64,000 nucleotides of DNA from positions 1,880,583-1,944,582 of the forward strand of contig NC_031469.1 of the NCBI RefSeq assembly GCF_000006565.2, read 5' to 3'. Under the pieces are notes generated by a model. It was not told the origin of the DNA. It searched no databases and saw only the letters and a list, made by a program, of their open reading frames with translations. The DNA comes from Toxoplasma gondii ME49. Lineage: Eukaryota; Apicomplexa; Conoidasida; Eucoccidiorida; Sarcocystidae. Below are positions 44,801 through 57,268 of the stretch, piece after piece. Position 1 is the stretch's first letter. Every line of letters starts with the position of its first letter. Position numbers and translations under genes: made by a program.

Positions 44801-47485
44801 GGCGCTGGCTACACTGGAGCCTTGGCGGCCTCCCGCAGGTGTATCTGCCTCTCCATCTTTCTCTTTCGATGGGCTTTGCGTCTCCTTCTCCTTGCAGGCC
44901 TCCGCGTCGGGCCCCGGCTTCAACGCGCCGTCCCCACTCAGAACCTCGCGGGGTGTCTCCTGCGAAATGGACCTGCGGCCGGGAGTCGAGGCCCCCGCCC
45001 TCCCACTCGCGAGCCTCTTGGCCCCGGAGGCCGACGGGGAATCCGCAGACTGCTGGCTCCGCGCGCGCGGCGAGGGCGCGTTTGCAGACTTTGAAGACTT
45101 CAGAACTGCGCATGACGAAAGCCCCGAAGAAGTTGCAGCCGCGAGGGACGAGTACCCCGCTGCCGCCGCCGCCGCGGCAGCGGCCACCACGGCTGCGGCC
45201 CGCGAGGCGGCGTCCGTCGGTTGGGCTCCAAGTCCGCGCCCGAAAAGCGGCGATCCGCCGACCGCGAGTGGACTCCCTCCTGCGCCTCCAGGCGACAGGA
45301 GCGGGTCCAAGCCGGCGTTCGAGGGGGAGCTCGGGACCCGCGACGGCCCGAGGCCCGCAGTTGGGGACGGGGCCTTCCCTGACAAATGCGCGAGACGACT
45401 CGCGGCCGCTGCCAGCACTGCCGCCGAGGAGTGAGCGCTGCCCACTGAAGTCGACCGCTGGCGGCCCTTCCCAGCTGTGCAGACACCTGGGCGCGGATGC
45501 AGGCGGAGACTCGGCGACCCCGGCGGCGACGGAGTCGAGGAGAGAAGCGCGTGAGGGGATGAGCACTCGCTGCGGCTGCACTGCGCCTTCGCAGCTGGTG
45601 AAGGCCTCCCCGACGCATGCGTCAGCGTCGGACCCCCCGCCTGGCCTCTTGAAAGACGCGCAGGGCCCTGAGACCCGCGGGGTGTCTGTACGCCGGCCGC
45701 CGCGGAGGACCCAAGAGAGCCATACCGCACTGGGCAACTCGCACTCGGTCCAGGGACACCCGGACCTCCCCCCCCAGCGCCTGACCCAGCGCCTCCTCCT
45801 GCAGCTGCCCCTGCAGTTGCGGCACAGTTTAAGGCTGTTGGAAGAGTCGTTTGGGCCCCGAGAGATGCGAAATTTGCCAGACGAGACGCAGCAGACACTC
45901 TGGAAACAGGTGAGGCGGCAGTCGCTCCAGGCTGACCTCCTGGAGGGAGCACTCTTCGCTTCGCCGCGACGACGGCGGTCGCGGAGGGAGACACCGAGGC
46001 GCTGGGGGCCCCTGGGCTGTCTCCCGGAGGCCCCGCTGCGGAAAGAGACCTCGCGGGAATCGAGGCGAAGGGCGAGGTGAATCTCGGAAGTGCAGCGCCA
46101 CCCGACGCGGAATGGTTAACAACCGCAGAGGTTACCGGGTTCGGTGTTTTGGCGGCATCGGCAGACAGCACGCCTACAGGTCGAGAGCCTGAAGGAGCGG
46201 TAGAAGCGACAGCGCTGGAAGAGGAAATGGTGGCGGGAGCGGAGGAACCTGCAGAAACAGGCAGTCGCGCAGGGACCGGGGCTCGGGCTTGAAACTGGTG
46301 GCTCGGCGCACAGCCAGCCCCTGCGACGGCGGTTCCCGTGAAGACATTTGAAGCATGCAGTCCAGCGAGCGCGCGGGGGGGCCCAGAAGTCGCCGGCGGC
46401 GCAGATGTGGGCGAGCAGTTCAGCGAAAAAGGTCCACGAATCGAGACGGCATGTGATCTACTCGGCGCGGAAGCCGCCGCAAGCGCCGAGCTAGAAACGG
46501 GCTGCACAGGGAGAGGCCCGCCGCTCCTCCCTTGCCCGTCAGGTACACGAACACCGCCGAGCAGCGGCTGAGCGGCCTGTGGGCGGCCGAGGGAGCTCGC
46601 CGGCGCAGTGCTGCTTATCCGGTTGAGTGTTGAAGGCAGAGACAGTTTCTCTGGCGAAGACAGTGCGTCCAGCGAAGGGGCAGCCGCCATAGGAAAGGGG
46701 GAATTAGAGGATATGTGGCTCGCGACAGGAACTTGAATAGGTTCTGGAGCTTCCTGGTTCCCAGATCCAGGGTGGGAACCCCCAGTGGACGCAAAGGTCG
46801 ATCTGGCAGCATGCAGACGGCCAGTTGGCAGCGTCGCGGAACTGGAAGCCGAGAGCCGGGAACCTACCCCGTCGGCAGGGCTGTTTTCCGCGAGTCCAGT
46901 GCGTTCTTGCGCTTCCGGATTCGGCCGTATTTGCAAGCCGTTCTGGACAGGCGCTCCGGGTGACTTCTGCGGACGAAACGGAGGAGCTTTTCCCACGATC
47001 TGCGGTGTTCCGGCATTCCTCGCTGGATCCGCGAGGCGGCAGGCGGGCGGCGTCGCTTGCTGGCCGACCTGCGCGTCAGCTGCCCCGCATGCAGCGCTTG
47101 GAGACAACAGAGGCTCGCGGAGAGCGCGTCCATTGTTTTCCCCGCTCTCCGGAGCCCCCGAAGACGAAATCAGCTGGGGAGGAGGAACAAAGGGAACGTC
47201 GGAGCGAGACTGCACGCCCGCAAGCGCCACGGAGAGGCCAGACTTCGACATGGAGACGCCGTGAGACAGAGTGCCTCCGCCTAGCGAATTAGACGAGGAA
47301 TTGCGGAGTGGGGCACCAGGGACAGGAGAAGCGTCAATGCCTTGGAAGCCATGTGCAGAGGGATTGCCGGTCGGCGGTCCCGCGACTTTGGGCGAGACTG
47401 CCGAGGGACGCACGGCGTCGGAGAGAACCTGAGGTCGGAGAGGGACCTGGGCGCGAGCTGAAAGGTGGAGCGGCGGATCCGCCAT
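38879..47485 (-). CDS. large low-complexity protein, probably nuclear
   Basis: Not recognised. Five phase-consistent exons: 47485–44322, 43818–43404, 43131–42813, 42365–42141 and 41340–38879, giving 2194 residues. Exon 1 (about 1054 residues) is Ala/Ser/Pro/Gly-rich with a poly-Ala run; near its end it has a more ordinary segment (DDDHLRDFWSQELEISKVP, then a GEGWLVVASPLPACV stretch). Exon 2 holds a nuclear-localisation-like motif (PPLKRRRTDED). Exons 3–4 look globular and Leu-rich (LLLRRLPDDLWRSLRADLV; SLSQLQHLCASARNLL). Exon 5 has acidic segments, then a charged coiled coil of about 150 residues (from LTAEEEDELHLLREQRRRDW), a long disordered Ser/Glu/Gly region, and a Gln-rich C-terminus (QLQQLLQFQQTQ; QKQQLLRQQILQ). 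A role in transcription or chromatin is an inference from the NLS-like motif and Q-rich tail only. Intron 3 carries an AT array. Confidence 0.75.
42649..42718. repeat. compound TA/CATA microsatellite
   Basis: Alternating TA and ACATATA units in intron 3 of the large low-complexity gene. Confidence 0.85.
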
Positions 47486-47999
47486 GTCTCGGAACCTAAA
47501 ATGCTGGAGAAAACATGTACGACCGTCGAGGGTCGACGTCAATGCGGGTCCGCCAGGAGCGGCCGCAGACGGCGGGTACCTACACGGGGATCCGCAGAAC
47601 GCGGGAAAGGCGGGCGGAAAGCATAAATGCACTTCGTCGCGGGGCAGGTCGGAATAAGGACGGGAGAAAGGGAATCATACGGGAGCGTTGCGGTGGAAAG
47701 GTCGCGGCGCGCGTGCGTTTTCCCGAGCCGCTAGTCGCGCGGAAGGCAAGACGACGGGGAAGGGAAGGCAGCAACCGCAGATATCGGCAAAGCAAACAAA
47801 AAGTCGAACGATTCAACTTGAGTTCTGTGGAAGTTGGCTGCAAAAAAACTCGGGTTCCCTGTCGAGCACAAGCGCAGCGAAAAGTTTTGCGGAAATGCCC
47901 GCCAAGGCATGCGCAGCCGGAGTCCGGGACACATGCACATACTTCTTTTCGGGGGTGCCGACTTCGAGTTTGCGTCCTCGGAGAGGAAGCCAAGACAAG

Positions 48000-49558
48000 G
48001 AGGCGTAAATTGGATTCCTCACACATTTGCATTTCACAGACACAACACGCAGAATGGTGGTTGCCATGTTTTTCTTCAGGGACCAAGTGACCAGACGCAG
48101 TGGAGCAAACTCCAGGTTCGTGCGCAGACACTACCGCGCTAGAGGAGGGCAAGTCTACAACATCTGTGCGTGGAGTCTGCCTTGAAAAACTGGCGCGCGA
48201 AAACTCTTTGGAAGGCGCTTCCTCGCGCATGAAAAAGATTCAGGCTGTGTGGCCTTTCTACCACCCGCAAAGTCTAGATGCCAGCCCGCAAACACGCATC
48301 ACAAGCTACACAGTAAACTTTCACTACAAGCCGGGGGGTTGCTCGTGTTCGTCGGAAGAAAGTTCCCAGAAAACTGGCCGTGGGCATTCGATGCTCAAGT
48401 GCGAGAGTTACCTTGCAAAAGTTGTCCAGATCTGTTCAAATGTAGAGTACGACGAAGTGACGCCCACAGGGGAAATATTGAAACTGCAGATGGGAAATAA
48501 GAGACACTCACCATCGCTTCGAGTTACAAGCAGGAGCAGAGCTTTTCGGATTACCGATAATCGCGAGAAATCCGTCCTTCCGTTTCTCTAGTCCGTAGTT
48601 GCCTCTTCGAAAGGCGACTTCCACCTGGAGCGAAGAAGTCTCTGGGCATACAAATTTACAGAGGATTCTTGAGGGCTCCGGGAAGTCCATGAATTCGCAG
48701 TATACAAACGTACCTGCCATTGCGAGCGTCTTTTCCCCGGGTGCCGTTGCTTCGACCCTGGAGGCGCCATACTGTGAATTTCAGAGGCAAGTTCTGTTGT
48801 TCTGGCAACTTAAAAATGCCAGGCAGATTTCCTGTCACTGGGTGACACCTACGCGATTGGTATCCTGCCTTTACAGGAGGTGCTCTTGTTCGTATCGCCC
48901 ACGCTGTTTGCTTGAGCCCAAAAAAGTGGTTTTCCACGAGTTGCAAGCATCCGTCACTGATTCGTTAACTGAATTCTCAGGTGGCACAGCCGTTCATTTC
49001 ATATAGAAAGGGCCCAGAGACTCGCACACCCACAACGGGGTGCTATTCGTCGGATTTCGCGTCGATCGTTTTTTTTTCTCGAGGAAGGTCAAACAGATCA
49101 CCAGTTTCACGGTATCTGCCGATGTTTTTTACAAGGGATCCGAAGCATCCCACGTCTATCATGGTAGCAGCTTTTACTTTCGTGCTTGTGATTCGTAACG
49201 AATCACCCACGCAGCAATCAATGGTCACCGGATCCTCCCACCGTCGGCATAGTTACTTTGCGTCATATCTGGCGGAGAAACCGCGGATTCCTTTTTCCAT
49301 CTCGTTGACCTTGCAGAACTAGCATGAACGAAACTGCTCTCCAGGCTTCAGTGGGCTGCAGAGACTTCGAGATCCTTGTCTAGAAGGAACGCCACCGTGA
49401 GACTTTAGAATGATACAGGTGGCGGCTGCTGCACGAACTACACCGTGCTTGTCACAGTACAGAACATGGTACTCATGCGTCCGCAGCAGGAACGTTGAGA
49501 CTTCCACAACAGCGCAGGGCGTCTGAATGCCAGCGGGTTCGTGTAGCGTGACTGCCAC
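48000..49558 (-). CDS. possible small-exon gene, unrecognised
   Basis: Several minus-strand stretches look like exons of one gene, but none is recognised. 49561–49400: QVAVTLHEPAGIQTPCAVVE and HEYHVLYCDKHGVVRAAAA after a gtag acceptor. About 49245–49110: DPVTIDCCVGDSLRITSTKV and MIDVGCFGSLVKNIGRYRET. About 48950–48860: ENHFFGLKQTAWAIRTRAPP before gtaaag. 48720–48575: TFVYCEFMDFPEPSRILCKF and EVAFRRGNYGLEKRKDGF before gtaatc. About 48030–47850: GRKLEVGTPEKKYVHVSRTP. The junction phases were not fully reconciled, so this is a region to test and not a model. It lies 5' of the large low-complexity gene on the same strand. Confidence 0.35.
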
Positions 49559-50828
49559 TTGCTACTTTTTTCCCGTGACAAGGTAGAAATGCAGGTTTTC
49601 GTTTGCGCGCCATTTCGGGTAGTGCCTATAATGGCAACTCTCCTACTAACGGAACGTTGCGCCGTAGAAAGTTCTTGGCTGTTCCATCGGCTCCGGGGCA
49701 TGTGTATGTATGTAGAAAAGATGTTACCCAATGCAAGTTGCCCGATCTTTTTTATTGAAACGAGATTTCTCCTGTGAAGTTGCTAGACGGGTTATGGCCC
49801 CAACATTAAGTAGATCTGTCTCGTTCACACCGCTGCTTTCACCAGTAAAAAGGGAAAGTCTTCATTTCAGGAAAGAACGAACACGAAAATACGGAGAAGG
49901 TAACAACCACTGAGTTCACCACGTGTTCGATTCGAGGCCTTCAGAGCATCTGCACCATAGAAAATAGAATTATCTTATATTTCGGGCTACAGAAAACAAG
50001 AATCACCCCAACCTTCGAGTGAATTTGGTCTGTCCGCTGGTACTCCTCTGTGTCAGAGTTGCCTGACGCCAGCCAAGAAACGACAATAACCTACTATTTT
50101 GTCTGCATTCGTCCTTTCGGGTTGCCAAGAACCTTTTAGACAGACGAGGCTTCTTTCGTGCAGACACATTTCTTCTAATGTGTCGAAAATGCGTGCAGGG
50201 CCTATGCATACAGCCACACATCGACCACGGAAAAAAGTTGTCTGCAAAGCCCCGATGCGGATTCACGGTCCTTGTGGCGGCTTGCATATTTCGATAAAAA
50301 CAGTGTTCGCCTCAGTTTTGAGTATATATTCAGGTGTACACACCGTAGGTAGTTTGTGAAATAGCCTGAGCAATTTCGTGGACCCCCAGTGCCGGGGTTC
50401 ACCGACCCGCAACACGTTCCCGTGGAGTGCCCGGACGCTTTTGGCTGAAGATGCATATCGAGCATGGCGGCCGTTGCTGCCTTCACTCGAGGTTCCGTTG
50501 TGTGTTTTCGTGAGTTTTGTGCGTTGTGATTGCCCGCCAGCGAGCATGGGGAGTCCAGTGGGTATCGGCCGTTCATCCCGCCAGTGCCTCTTCCGGCGAG
50601 CAACTTCTGACCCGGAAACGCCGCGAGCGCTGCCAATCGCACTGGGCACGACGGAACGAAATGGCGTCCCAAAGAATAGGCGCTGCGCAGCTGATGGTGT
50701 CCAATAGTTTAGAGGAGGAGGGGCGCTGCGGATCTCGAGGAGGGAAGACGCAAACCTTACGGCTTTTTTCCGGAAAGACCGCATGTATGACGCCAAATCT
50801 TTCCGCGGAGCTGGGTTTTCCCTCTCAG

Positions 50829-51560
50829 GAAAGGCAACGCGTCCCGGGAAAGCTGGCGATTTGTAAGACAGACGCAGCAGAGCGATGATTACGACTCCTC
50901 GTGCGTCTGGTGGCATGTGGGCCTGCAGGAATTCCCCGTTGTCCGGCTGTTTTCTGAGAGCTACCAGAACAAGCTCTCGTCAGATTCCGTCCACCGCCTC
51001 TGCCGGTTTCTCTTGGCATCCTGCGCCGACACACTTGCGTGAAAGCCGAATCCGCTTTGAGTTCGCAGCGCACATTGCTTCTTCTGGCTCGTTTCCCCGG
51101 ATTTTGTGGTGTGCCGATTTTTGACGTGGAGGTGAACCGGTGCCTGGATTCTTCGTTAGGACCAGCGTCCCAGTGAAAGCCCCACGACTGTCGGGCAATC
51201 CTGCAAACAGTTCCCGTTTCTCTAAAGGCTTGCCCCACCCGCGCTCCTCATGCGGTGATCTCTGTGTTCCGTGCTTCTTGAATCAGATTCAGTTCCCGTG
51301 AAGTTCCCTTCTAGAGATGCAGCCCACGTGCACTGCCTCGAACGGTGAATTCGCCTGCTAATAACGCGCCAAAGGCAAACGGAGCATCTGCAAAGCCCTG
51401 GCTGCGTTTCCAGAGACTCCCGAACCGGTAAAACCCCCCCGTTTCTTTGTTCAGCATCTCACAGACGTGAACCGTCCAAACGTCTTCTTCTGTTGGATCT
51501 GTTATTACACACTGTGGCGGTATGCTATTCTCCCGTGATTGACATGCTCCCAGATTCATG
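50829..51560 (+). CDS. probable upstream exons of the esterase gene
   Basis: Protein-like plus-strand stretches precede the esterase core. 50829–51038: SCVWWHVGLQEFPVVRLFSE and SDSVHRLCRFLLASCADTLA. 51069–51131: AHCFFWLVSPDFVVCRFLTW. 51323–51427: ANNAPKANGASAKPWLRFQR, ending at gtaaaa. From 51554: FMSGVRLGHLVEVSMPRP. The last three join with matching phase 2. The first two are separated by only 30 bases that contain two in-frame TGA codons, too short for an ordinary intron. These exons would form the N-terminal, non-catalytic part that FAM135-type proteins carry before the DUF676 domain. The true start and the link to 52253 were not found. Confidence 0.4.
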
Positions 51561-52252
51561 TCGGGCGTACGGCTCGGCCACCTCGTGGAGGTGTCGATGC
51601 CGCGCCCTTCTGCTGGGTCTTGCCGCCTCCTGGATTTCCTTTTTCTCATCTGAAAATGGAGCCCTCTTAGCGGCCAACGCCAAAGTAAGCCACGGCTGGG
51701 GTTCTTCTCAGGCTCCGTTGTTCAGACACCACGGGCGGTCCAATGGGATGGTGGTGTACAGCAGTCGTTAAGACGTTGGTTGTCTGTACCTCGTAATTGA
51801 AGTCATACATTCAGAACTCTAGAGGTTTCTTTCACCGGGACTGTTGAGCCGCTGAAAGAGAATTCGATCCGGGTAATGATTGAAGGGATGGAAAAGGACT
51901 GCTAAGTCGTCGGGCCTTCTTGGTCCTAGTATTCAGAGGTAGTCGTCTCGGCGAAAAAGTTTGACAATCCGACGCGTGAAGACTCCAACTAAGTTCCTCG
52001 CACTATGGGTCGGCATTTTCGAAGAACTAGGTTTTCGTTCTTCGAGGTAGGCACACCTCCAGAGTACCTGCCAGTGGTGCACTAAGAAGGCGCCCGGAAA
52101 AAAGCTCACGATTCGTCTGCTTCCTGCTGGAAACTGCTGTGACTGGGTCGCGCCTTCACCACGGGCTCTCTGAACACCGCTTCGGTTCTCTTTCTCGGTC
52201 AAAGTGGACACCAAGTACATTCCGTACTCCGCGTGCCTTTGCTCCGTTGCAG

Positions 52253-55200
52253 ATGACTCTTGTCCCGGACTTTGATCTTTCCACGGTCATCGTCTCTGAG
52301 CAAGACGGTCTCCACCACTTGCTGAGCAACAGCGTTGGAAAGACGTGGACGTACCGAGCAGATCGACGAGTCTCAAAGTCAGGAAAGACAACGCGAACGA
52401 AACACAGACGCGACCACCCGGGGGGGCTCTGTGCAATTCTTTTCTTTGTGCCGGGCAAACGCCTGGCTACGCCCACTGCCGTCGTCGGCCAGGAGAACGA
52501 CCCCCTCGTCTGGGACTGGGCATGGCCGTGGAAATACTATAAACTCGGATTTGAGCACCAGGATCAGGTGAGCCGAAGCAGAGCACATGCTTTCTCAGTC
52601 TCGTTCCAAAACATCGAAGGGTACGTGTAAGTGTATATGCAGAGGTGTAAAGAGGGGCCGCGAAGAAAGAAAAGAAATGCCGCCTGAATCCCTCTGCCAC
52701 AGAAACAAGTGGTTATATATATATATATATATAGATTTCACGGTACCTTTTGGCGGAGATCGATCCAGAGGGGTCAGCTATGACCTAGAGGCTGGGTGAA
52801 GTGCCGAGCTTCTAGGGAGCCGGAGTTCTCTCTAGGTTTCTCTCACGTTAAACGCCGGAATGTCGGTTGCCTCTTGAGAGGTCGCGGGTGTTAGAAGATT
52901 TTCTGTGTCATGAAAATCTAATGTTTCTCTGGAGTGCGAAAGACCAGACGCTGCGAACCGAAAGTTAGGGAGCCAAGTGGAAGTAGAGACCCCAGGGGTC
53001 TCTTTCACTGCAGACAGGTCCAACACAGAAAGCATCGTGGAATACACGGGCAGTGTTCCGTGGTAACACGCCGGCCCTTGGTCGAGAAGGCACCCTTCAA
53101 GTTTGCGGAGTGTGTCTCGGCTGGTTTTCACTCTTTATGGTTTGCGATAGAATCACAGCATAGTGATCTTCCAACAGCTCAGGGGTGGTGTATTCTGTCG
53201 GTGGGGGTGAGCATTAGGTTTGACCTTCTGTACCAACTGAGTCCACATCGTGATGTGTCGTTTATATCTGTCTGCAAATGTACATATGTACATATGTATG
53301 TATGTATGTGTAGACCTAGTGGTGCTTCGTGTGCTCCTTCTATCCGTTGCTTAGCTCACGCATACGTCGAACGTCTCGGCGTCCCGAAGACACTGCGAAA
53401 GCTCTTTTCCCGCCTGTTTTTTTCAGGTGGAGAAAGTTGTGGTGGCTGCGCCCCAGCTCAGTGCGTCGAGTGAGTCGCTGCGAGAAGACGCTGTGGAGAT
53501 TGGAGAACAAATGATGAGTGTTTTGGACCAGGCGGTGACGGACTACAGCTGCAACTCGTACAAAGTGTACATCCACGCGGCCTCTCATGGCGGCCTCGTT
53601 GTGCGGACTCTCATGACCATGGACGACCGAATCTGGACACCAGTAAGCATTTGTGTGAAAGTGTCGAAAGCACCGCGCTCGACGGCTCTGTCGAACGGAT
53701 TAAGGCAGGTGCGAGTGACTAGCTGGAAAAGTTTAGCACAGCAGAAATACTTCAGTGAGCCGAAGAACCTGTGTTCACGCGCCAGTGATCGAGAGGTCGT
53801 CTCTGTCGCGCAACCACGCGGATCGTTTTGCTGCGAAAGAGATTGGATTCGGAGTGAGAGTTCGGTGTGTGTGGACTTTGGGGAGGTTCGAGACGAGATC
53901 GTGTCTCCCGCACTCTCTCCATTGTGAGGCTCATGAGGGGTGAGACTCTGTAGCGTCCGACACAGCCTGGGTACCCTGTGTTGCTCTGCGGAGAGGCCCG
54001 CCGACGCGAATACTGGCTTTGGAACAGAAAAGTCGAAGAGACACATTTGGAAAGCGGACAAGAGACGGAGTTCCTAGATCAGCCAGAAAACCCGCATCAA
54101 GTCACACGGACGTGGACGTTGAAATATTGGCCGAATTGCAAAGCATCTGTTTCTTCCATTTCGCACGTTGCTCTCGGTCGCGAAGCCGATTCGTTTCCTC
54201 CCTTGTAACTCGTGAATAACGCCTCTCTTTTCATTCTCGCGTAATTCCTTTCTGCTGATTCCAGAGCACTTCCTCCCCCTTTGGAATCCTGTCTTTCTCG
54301 CTCTTTGGGTTTCTGTGTGATCCGTTTCAAGTCCTGTGGAATTCTCCCTTTTCGATTCTGTCTTTCTCGCGCTTGTGTTGCCTGTGCCACAGCGTGGCTG
54401 CTGACTAGTATGTGATACCTTCCTTTTGACTTTCTTGTGTTTCCCTGTGTGTCTTGCCTTTAGACGCATCGGGCGGGCGGCGTGTCTCAGCTGCTAGTGG
54501 ATTTTCACCGGACTCTGAACGACTCGAAAATCTTTTCTCTCGAATCTGTGGTTTTCATGGGAGTTCCGCATGCGGGGCCGCGCCGAACTTTGGGACTGCG
54601 TTCGCGCGTGCTGTCCCTCCTAAGCACATGGCTGACGAAAGTTGCCTCCTTCGTGATGGAAGGTGTGTCGGATGGCCTCGTCGAGTTTCTCCACGAAGAC
54701 ACAGATCGTCTACTCTGCACTCTCGCTGCGGTCGAGGCTCAGGATGACTACGCCGTGGACTACAGGTCTGCTACGTCTCGCGGTTCTCTGCTCTTCAAGT
54801 TCGCCGCTGTCGCATCCTACGGTCTCTTGGACGAAGACCCAGTTGTTTCTAGACGCAGCAGTCTTGGGCTGTTCGACGACTTCGTCAACTCCAGAGCTGC
54901 CCAGAAAATAAGAAAAACGAGAGAGTTGCAGAACAGACCCATCCAGGTGCCCTTGAGCAAAGCCCCACTGAATCAGTAAGCGAAAGAGGCGTGGAATCCT
55001 GAAGCGTGAGTGAAGCCGCTCCCACAGCGCCGATTCAAGTGAGGATGAGAGACACTCGCAGACCTCAACAAGTGAGGATAAAGGGCAACTTCACGCGCAA
55101 GAGATCGAGTCTATGTGAGGGTGGTAGACGTTTGCCATAAATCATCAATGTACTACGATGAAAGCCCTGTCGTTTGACAACAGGTCGGACCTCGCCGAAA

Positions 55201-56116
55201 TCCGACAAACAAATCCATATCCAGTTGCTCGTTTGGCTTCAAACGAGACAGTACCTAAAAGAAAGATATGCAACACTATAGCAATGTACGACAGTAGCCA
55301 TGGGTGCCTTATGACCCCAGCTGCACCTGCTAAAGTGACCGGAGGAGCAAAGACGAGGGCAGCGCACAGATCTCCTGTTTGTGTGTTTGATCATCTTCAA
55401 TGGGGTTGGATCGGCGAATAGAAAGGTGGGTGCGGTCCAGATTCTCGGCTTGCTCCAGGAGTTTTCTGCCCACGTCAGCACTCGCCGGAACGCTTGATCG
55501 TGGCATGTTCTGTTTCCTCATCTCCCTTTGTTTCGACTCGTCACTCGGCGGGGCAGCTGGGAAGAAACAAGTGCGACGCATTTCTAAAAAGCTTCTTCAG
55601 AGTGTTTGGGCTGCGCCTCTTCGCAGACTTTGGCTTGAGCGGCCATGGGATCCGGTGCTTCGGTCGCTGCTGACATCTGGGGACATCTGCCGGACGACGA
55701 CGAGTCCGTACGAGACCTACGAGTTGACGTTGAGACTGTTGCAGCTCAGCCACGACCGGCTGCTGAGTTCGGCGGAGAAGGAAGCTGCTCCTGTCTCTTC
55801 GACGCAGGTGCAGCGAGACCAATCCACGCAGCGCAACGGTGAAGTTTTTCACGAACAGGAGAAGACGCGACGCACGGAGATGAGTCGATTCACCATGCTG
55901 CTGGTGCCGACGACTGCGGCAGCGTGTACGCAGACGGACGAGGCGAAAGCGCGCCTTCTGCGGGACTTTGGAACCATGTCCACCTTTGAACACCAGTGGT
56001 GGCTTGTATGCAAACACCACGCGCTGCTGTCGCACGTTGTGCACACTGCTTTACTTCTGCCTATGGACGACAGCAGTCCTGTCGATGACTTGTGGTGGAC
56101 CGGCAGAGAACAGTGA
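52253..56116 (+). CDS. DUF676/FAM135-like serine esterase (alpha/beta hydrolase)
   Basis: Putative lipase/esterase. Four phase-0 exons: 52253–52567, 53427–53642, 54464–54946 and 55601–56116 (509 residues if it starts at 52253). An early strand LCAILFFVPG takes the place of the VxVHG strand of DUF676 enzymes. Exon 2 holds EKVVVAAPQLSASSESLRED and the nucleophile elbow YIHAASHGGLVVRTLM, where the usual GxSxG reads A-A-S-H-G. Exon 3 continues with SLESVVFMGVPHAGPRR, matching the family's 'SGPHLG' strand, and exon 4 is a helical C-terminus ending in DDLWWTGREQ. The catalytic Asp and His cannot be assigned by eye. Its start is probably further upstream. It ends tail-to-tail with a possible minus-strand gene at 56.1 kb. 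The fold is supported; the substrate is unknown. Confidence 0.65.
52714..52733. repeat. (TA)n microsatellite
   Basis: Perfect TA run in the intron after the 52253–52567 exon of the esterase gene. Confidence 0.9.
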
Positions 56117-56129
56117 GGGCGGGGAAAAG

Positions 56130-57231
56130 GTTTCACTGTAGACTCGGAAACGCCGCGCCTGTGACCTGTCCAGTTGGCCGACCTTCACGAGAAGTATGTG
56201 ACGGAAGAGCCGGTCTAGGAAGGAAGCATGCGCGGAATAGCAGGCTTCGCTGCTGATGGGTTTGGCGGACTCCTTGTTTTTTGAGTCCTGCGTTCCGACA
56301 AACGGAGCTAGCGAGGGGAGATTCTGCTGAGAGCTGAAAATCGTGTTTGCCAGGTAGTACCTTCTCACACGCGCTTAGCAGGTGGATCATTCGCATTGCT
56401 TTTTTTGCCGCAGACGGGATGGGGACCGTTGTTTGCCAAGGCAGGCACGAAAGCAAATCAACAGGGAGACGTCCGCCGTTCGCGACAGCCTGTCCTCTAA
56501 CTTTTTTCTATTCCCGTACACTCCGTCCAACTTCCGAACGTCAAAATCGTCTGAAGTTGTTGACGCGTCTCGGCGCGACGCAGTAGGCAAATGCACGCGG
56601 TGATGAGAGGACAGAAGTGCTCTGCACCAATTTCCCCCGGAGGACGAGAGAGAGCTGAACGCACCCGATGCAGGCCTTTCGAGACTCGGACGAGTTCCAT
56701 TCCACATCGGCTCTGTTCTGTCCGCGACAGGCATAGACTGCAGTCACTCGTATTGCCAGCGAGAGAAGACGACTACGCTGATGGTAGTGTGAGGGATCTC
56801 GCCGTAGACGGAGCAGAAACCTGTACGGATTCTTCACACGCCTGTGAACTGACGCAAATGCTCGTATGGGCAGCTGCATCGCGATCGGAGTCGAAATCTC
56901 GACAAAAAAAGCAAGGAGATCTGATGGATTGTATCAGGTCAGTCTGACTTGTGTTGGGGAATGCAGCAGGTGCATGCCCCCGGAGAGGCTTCGAGAAAAA
57001 AGGTCCATGGACACAGTTTTAGACGCGCCGAACTGAGGAGTCCAGGAAGAAGTACTTCCACGTTGGAGATGCCACCAGACAGGAAGGTGCGCGACCCAGC
57101 GTGGAAGACAGAACGGAAGTTAAACACTCTCTGCACCCCGGTCGAAGAGGGCTCTGCTGTGGCCTGCGGAAGCAGCTTGTCACTCCTTCATGTCTGCATA
57201 TCTGCAGGTATAGACGACTGTCCATATATAC

Positions 57232-57268
<37 letters not shown>

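Noticed and set aside
44655..46080. 259- and 413-codon plus-strand ORFs
   Set aside because: High-GC shadows of exon 1 of the large low-complexity gene.
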